Assembly: GCA_045627605.1 (NCBI GenBank)
Contig: JAZQOA010000139.1
Coordinates: forward strand, 62,001-126,000
Direction: 5' to 3'
DNA: 64,000 nt
Source: RGIG5952 sp045627605
GTDB taxonomy: Bacteria; Verrucomicrobiota; Kiritimatiellia; RFP12; JAAYLN01
Positions 60,543-64,000 of this stretch are shown piece after piece; the first letter of the stretch is position 1; every line of letters starts with the position of its first letter. The position numbers were made by a program, and so were the translations under genes. The notes below the pieces were generated by a model. That model was not told where the DNA came from, searched no databases, and saw only the letters and a list, made by a program, of their open reading frames with translations.

Positions 60543-62348
60543 ATGATGAAATTTGAATTCCTTGAACCAGGTGCGATCCGTCTCGTGGGGTTGCCCGACT
60601 ATTACGCGCGGTGGACGATCAGGAAGCAGCTCCTCGACCGCGACGCCTGGCGCCATTTCGTCGAAGTGTATCGGACCGCGGCCGATGTCGCGGACCAGGG
60701 CTGGCGCGGCGAATACTGGGGGAAGATGATGCGCGGGGCGTGCCTGATGCAAGCCTATTCGGGCGACGACGACTTGTACGAAGTCCTGGAGGAAGCCGTC
60801 CGGGGCCTTCTTGACGCACAGGACGCGGACGGGCGTTTTTCCACCTACGATAAGGCGACGGAGTTTTCGGGCTGGGATATGTGGTGCCGCAAGTATGTCC
60901 TTACGGGCATGCAGCACTTTTACGACATTTGCCGTGACGAGGCGCTCAAGGCCCGCATCGTCACGGCGCTTTGCCGCCACGCCGACTACATCCTGGACCA
61001 TGTCGGCGACGGTCCCGGCAAGGTGCCCGTCACCGAGACGAGCACGGCCTGGCTGGGCGTCAACGCCGCGTCGATTCTCGAACCCTTCGTGCGGCTCCAC
61101 GTCATGACCGGCGAGGCGCGGTATCTTGGTTTCGCGCGCCACATTCTTTCCACGGGCGGGTGCACGGGCGGCGATCTCGTGGAGCTGGCGCTCGCGGACA
61201 GGCTCAAACCCTTCCAGTACCCCGAGACGAAGGCTTACGAGACGATGTCGTTCTTCGAGGGCGTCCTTGCCTGCTACGAGGTGACGGGCGAGGAACGGCT
61301 GTTCACGGCGGTCAGGAATTTCGTCGAGGCGGTCTTCGAGAGCGACATCACGATTATCGGCTGTGCCGGCTGCACGCACGAGCTCTTTGACAATTCGGCG
61401 GCGAAGCAGACCGAGTATTCCGAAACCATCATGCAGGAAACATGCGTGACGGTCACGTGGATGCGTCTTCTCGCCCGCATGCTCGCCGCCACGGGCGACG
61501 CGCGTTACGCGGAGCGCATCGAGCAGTCCGCGCTCAACGCGCTTTACGGCAGCGTCAACTTCCGCGGCCTGGACCAAGTCAACCTCCAGACCGGCAAACT
61601 TGAAAAGGGGCTGCCCTTCGACAGCTACAGTCCGCTCTACAACAACAGGCGCGGTCGCGGCATCGGCGGCTTCAAGCGCTTCGCCGACGGCACCTACTAC
61701 GGCTGCTGCGCCTGCATCGCCGCCGCCGGAATGGCGCTCTATCCCCGTCTTGCGGCAATGCGCGCCGCGTCGGGCTTCGTCTTCAACGAGTTCTATTCCG
61801 GAGAGATCGCGTCCGTGACGCCTGCGGGACGGCGCGTGACCTTCGCAATGGAAGGCCGCTACCCGAAGGAGGGGACCTTCAAAATATCCCTTTCGCTTGA
61901 CGAACCCGAGCAATTTTCGGTCGTCCTTCGCGTTCCGTCCTTCGCCCGCGACGCCGTTGTCACGGTTTGCGGCGAGGCTGGGCGCGTCGAACCCGGTTAC
62001 CACGTCGTGACGCGCGAATGGCGCGATGGCGATGCGGTGGCGCTGGAGTTCGGCTTTGATCTCGAGGAGGTGCGGCTCAATGGCAAGGCCGCCTTCAGGC
62101 TGGGGCCGCTTGTCCTCGCCCGCGACAACCTCAAGGAAGGCGGCGCGGCGGACATGGCCGAGGCCGTGCGCTTCTCGCGCGATGGGAAAGGCGCCGCCAA
62201 GTGGAACGCGCTCCAGCCCGAGGGAATGGAGCAGGCGAGGATTGAGCTTGTCCGCGAGGAGGGCGGCGCGTTGCTGCTTACGGACTACGCCTCCTGCGGC
62301 AAGAACTGGACGGATCCCGCAGCTTTCATGACCGTCTGGATGAACTGA
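60543..62348 (+). CDS. GH127-like beta-L-arabinofuranosidase (DUF1680)
   Basis: A 601-residue cytoplasmic protein started at ATG 60543 (GAGG six bases upstream). (alpha/alpha)6 barrel up to ~400, then beta-sandwiches. Key GH127 residues can be placed: an acid/base candidate Glu280 (GCTHELF), the zinc-binding Glu299-Thr-Cys301 (MQETCVTV), and the Cys388-Cys389 pair (YYGCCACI), in which the first Cys is the nucleophile in characterised enzymes. The usual CCxxN continues here as CCACI. Family members release beta-L-arabinofuranose from plant glycans. Last glycosidase of the cluster. Confidence 0.82.
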   Translation: MMKFEFLEPGAIRLVGLPDYYARWTIRKQLLDRDAWRHFVEVYRTAADVADQGWRGEYWGKMMRGACLMQAYSGDDDLYEVLEEAVRGLLDAQDADGRFSTYDKATEFSGWDMWCRKYVLTGMQHFYDICRDEALKARIVTALCRHADYILDHVGDGPGKVPVTETSTAWLGVNAASILEPFVRLHVMTGEARYLGFARHILSTGGCTGGDLVELALADRLKPFQYPETKAYETMSFFEGVLACYEVTGEERLFTAVRNFVEAVFESDITIIGCAGCTHELFDNSAAKQTEYSETIMQETCVTVTWMRLLARMLAATGDARYAERIEQSALNALYGSVNFRGLDQVNLQTGKLEKGLPFDSYSPLYNNRRGRGIGGFKRFADGTYYGCCACIAAAGMALYPRLAAMRAASGFVFNEFYSGEIASVTPAGRRVTFAMEGRYPKEGTFKISLSLDEPEQFSVVLRVPSFARDAVVTVCGEAGRVEPGYHVVTREWRDGDAVALEFGFDLEEVRLNGKAAFRLGPLVLARDNLKEGGAADMAEAVRFSRDGKGAAKWNALQPEGMEQARIELVREEGGALLLTDYASCGKNWTDPAAFMTVWMN

Positions 62349-62380
62349 CGCCATGAACAGCGGGGTTTGCAGGTGGCGCG

Positions 62381-63058
62381 ATGGATGTTGAAGACCATGC
62401 GACGCCAGGGGTGGGGCGCTGGGTTGAACTCGCCGCCCTTTATTTCGTCTTGCCGGCGGCATTGACGGCGGCAAGGTGTTTGGCGTGGCGCCATCTGCCT
62501 GTGATTCCCGTGCTGTGGGTCGTCGCGTTGCCCGCTTCGATCTGGCTGGCCCGGCATGGCCTTGGGCGCGAGGAACTTTTCGGAAGCGTTCCGCGTTTGC
62601 GCGAGGCCCCGCGGCTCGTGCTCCGCGCCGCGATTCTGGCCGTCCCGCTCGTCGTCCTAATGTATTTCGCCTTTCCCGAGTCATTCTTCGCCCTGCCGCG
62701 GCGAAACATTGTCTTCTGGCTCGTCATCATGGTCTGCTACCCGCTCTTTTCGGTCTTTCCGCAGGGAATCATCTACCGCGGGTTCTTCCTCGGGAGGTAC
62801 GGACCGCTTTTTTCAAGTCCGCTGGCGCGGCGCATCGTGGCGGCGCTTTGCTTCAGCTTCAGCCACGTCTTCTTCCTGAATGCGTGGGCCTTGGCCCTGA
62901 CTTTTGTCGGCGGGCTTTTCTTTATGCGCACCTACGAACGGACAGGCAGCCTCTTCCTTGCCAACTTCGAGCACGCCCTTTACGGCGACCTGCTCTTCAC
63001 GATTGGCTACGGCAGCCTGTTCCTGTACCACGGGACGCTTGCCCTGGTTGGAACCTGA
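62381..63058 (+). CDS. CPBP-like membrane protein lacking the catalytic Glu
   Basis: A 225-residue protein with about seven hydrophobic segments. Motif 2 (CFSFSHVFF, FxxxH) and motif 3 (NFEHALYGD) of the CPBP/CAAX-protease family are present. Motif 1, normally EExxxR or QExxxR, reads PQGIIYRGFF, so the catalytic Glu is replaced by Gly while the Arg is kept. It may be an inactive relative or a scaffold. It follows the GH127 gene by 32 bases and is probably the last gene of the cluster. The family is used in prenyl-protein processing and bacteriocin immunity. Confidence 0.7.
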   Translation: MDVEDHATPGVGRWVELAALYFVLPAALTAARCLAWRHLPVIPVLWVVALPASIWLARHGLGREELFGSVPRLREAPRLVLRAAILAVPLVVLMYFAFPESFFALPRRNIVFWLVIMVCYPLFSVFPQGIIYRGFFLGRYGPLFSSPLARRIVAALCFSFSHVFFLNAWALALTFVGGLFFMRTYERTGSLFLANFEHALYGDLLFTIGYGSLFLYHGTLALVGT

Positions 63059-63082
63059 GGGGCCTGGGCAGGCGCGGGGCTA

Positions 63083-64000
63083 TCAAAGTCCGAGCGCCTT
63101 CCTGAGGTACTGCCCCGTGTAGGAGCGGGGGCAGGCGGCGACTTCCGCGGGCGTACCCGCCACGACAAGTTCGCCGCCGCGGTCTCCGCCTTCCGGGCCG
63201 AGGTCGATGATGTAGTCGGCGCAGCGAATGACGTCGAGATTGTGTTCAATGACAAGCACCGTGTTGCCTGCGTCGCGGAGTCGGAGGAGCAGTTCGAGGA
63301 GCTTGTGGACGTCGGCGAAGTGCAGCCCCGTCGTGGGTTCGTCGAGCAGGTAGAGTGTCTTGCCGGTTGACTGGCGGGAGAGCTCCGTCGCGAGCTTGAC
63401 GCGCTGCGCCTCGCCGCCGGAGAGCGTCGTCGAGGACTGTCCGAGCTGGATGTAGCCGAGGCCGACTTCCTTGAGTGTCTTGAGTTTCGAGGAAACCGCG
63501 TTGACCGAGGCGAAGAGTTCGCAGGCTTCGTCGATGGTCATGTCGAGGACGTCCGAGATCGTCTTCCCGCCGTACTTGACCTGGAGTGTCTCCTGGTTGT
63601 AGCGCTTGCCGCCGCACTGGTCGCAGGTGACGTAGACGTCGGGCAGGAAGTGCATCTCCGTCTTGATTGCGCCGTCGCCCTTGCAGGCCTCGCAGCGTCC
63701 GCCCTTGACGTTGAAGCTGAAGCGCCCGGGGCCGTAGCCGCGCATTTTCGCGGCAGGGGTCTTCGAAAAGAGCGCGCGGATCGGCGTGAAGGCGTCGGTG
63801 TAGGTGGCGGGGTTGCTGCGCGGGGTGGTGCCAATGGGACTCTGGTCGATTTCGATGACCTTGTCGATGTGTTCGATTCCGGTAATCGACTTGAACTTGC
63901 CGGGTTCCTCCTTGGCCTTGTAGAAGACTTTCTTGAGGTACTTGCGCAGGATTTCGTCGATGAGCGACGATTTGCCCGAGCCCGAGACGCCGGTGACGCA
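63083..64000 (-). CDS. uvrA: UvrABC excinuclease subunit A, C-terminal part (partial)
   Basis: The last 305 residues of UvrA; the gene continues beyond the window. Visible: second Walker A GVSGSGKSSL, PIGTTPRSNPATYT, the zinc finger with CEACKGDG and CDQCGGKRY, the ABC signature LSGGEAQRVKLA, Walker B TLYLLDEPTTGLHF and the VIEHNLDVI switch. UvrA recognises bulky DNA damage and loads UvrB. It converges on the CPBP gene. Confidence 0.97.
   Translation of the reverse strand, partial: CVTGVSGSGKSSLIDEILRKYLKKVFYKAKEEPGKFKSITGIEHIDKVIEIDQSPIGTTPRSNPATYTDAFTPIRALFSKTPAAKMRGYGPGRFSFNVKGGRCEACKGDGAIKTEMHFLPDVYVTCDQCGGKRYNQETLQVKYGGKTISDVLDMTIDEACELFASVNAVSSKLKTLKEVGLGYIQLGQSSTTLSGGEAQRVKLATELSRQSTGKTLYLLDEPTTGLHFADVHKLLELLLRLRDAGNTVLVIEHNLDVIRCADYIIDLGPEGGDRGGELVVAGTPAEVAACPRSYTGQYLRKALGL

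Overview
The window looks like a GC-rich (roughly 60%) chromosome segment of a member of the PVC superphylum, most likely a Kiritimatiellota/Verrucomicrobiota-type bacterium from a gut or other glycan-rich habitat. This rests on four things: a very large GreA-domain protein of the kind known from Chlamydiae and relatives, giant secreted right-handed beta-helix proteins with choice-of-anchor-Q-type repeats, many unusual glycosidases without SusC/SusD partners, and type III secretion-style chaperones. No rRNA gene, and no tRNA or CRISPR array that I could see by eye, is present, so the taxonomic call is inference.

Layout. 1-428: end of an M20 peptidase gene. 646-2961 (minus): operon of four small zinc-ribbon/membrane proteins with an internal duplication. 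3190-3630: a structured region with an intrinsic terminator, a 33-codon ORF and the remnant of a secreted-protein gene. 3630-7109 (minus): a 1159-residue effector-like protein with an internal tandem module. 7682-10714: a TIM-barrel glycosidase-like protein and a GH109-like enzyme. 10836-12193: a decayed AAA/DUF4143 gene and two MITE-like repeats. 12237-16550, 21413-23527 and 25420-29766: three secreted beta-helix proteins, with a GH5-like enzyme at 23534-25234. Between them, on the minus strand (16587-21168), is a three-gene set of two CesT-like secretion chaperones and a 1222-residue putative type III effector.

29887-43759 is housekeeping: icd and asd, the giant GreA-like factor, then a compact minus-strand operon of an ACT-domain protein, a DUF711 protein and pyrC-K-D-F-E-B, which covers de novo pyrimidine synthesis from carbamoyl aspartate formation to UMP. 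A DUF4091 protein (34941) and a sialate O-acetylesterase (43848) flank it on the plus strand.

45467-52199 (minus): rmuC, a GH2 beta-galactosidase and two amidohydrolases, translationally overlapped in part, then an AAA ATPase with a nuclease-like C-terminus. 52302-57041 is an RNA-repair locus: rtcB, rtcA and a coiled-coil protein on the minus strand, and divergently the sigma-54 activator rtcR. A near-perfect sigma-54 promoter sits in front of the coiled-coil gene, and a strongly foldable 200-nt gap lies inside the operon. 57123-62348 is a glycan-degradation cluster (SGNH hydrolase, GH5, pectate-lyase-like, GH127), followed by a CPBP membrane protein and the 3' part of uvrA.

Recurrent promoter signal: many transcription units carry an extended -10 box (TGn-TATAAT or TGn-CATAAT), several with a TTGCGY -35 box 17-18 bp upstream; two of these units (rtcR and the AAA ATPase) seem to be leaderless. 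The strongest leads for something new are the chaperone/effector operon, the structured RNA candidate inside the rtc operon, and the terminator-linked structured leader at 3190-3373.
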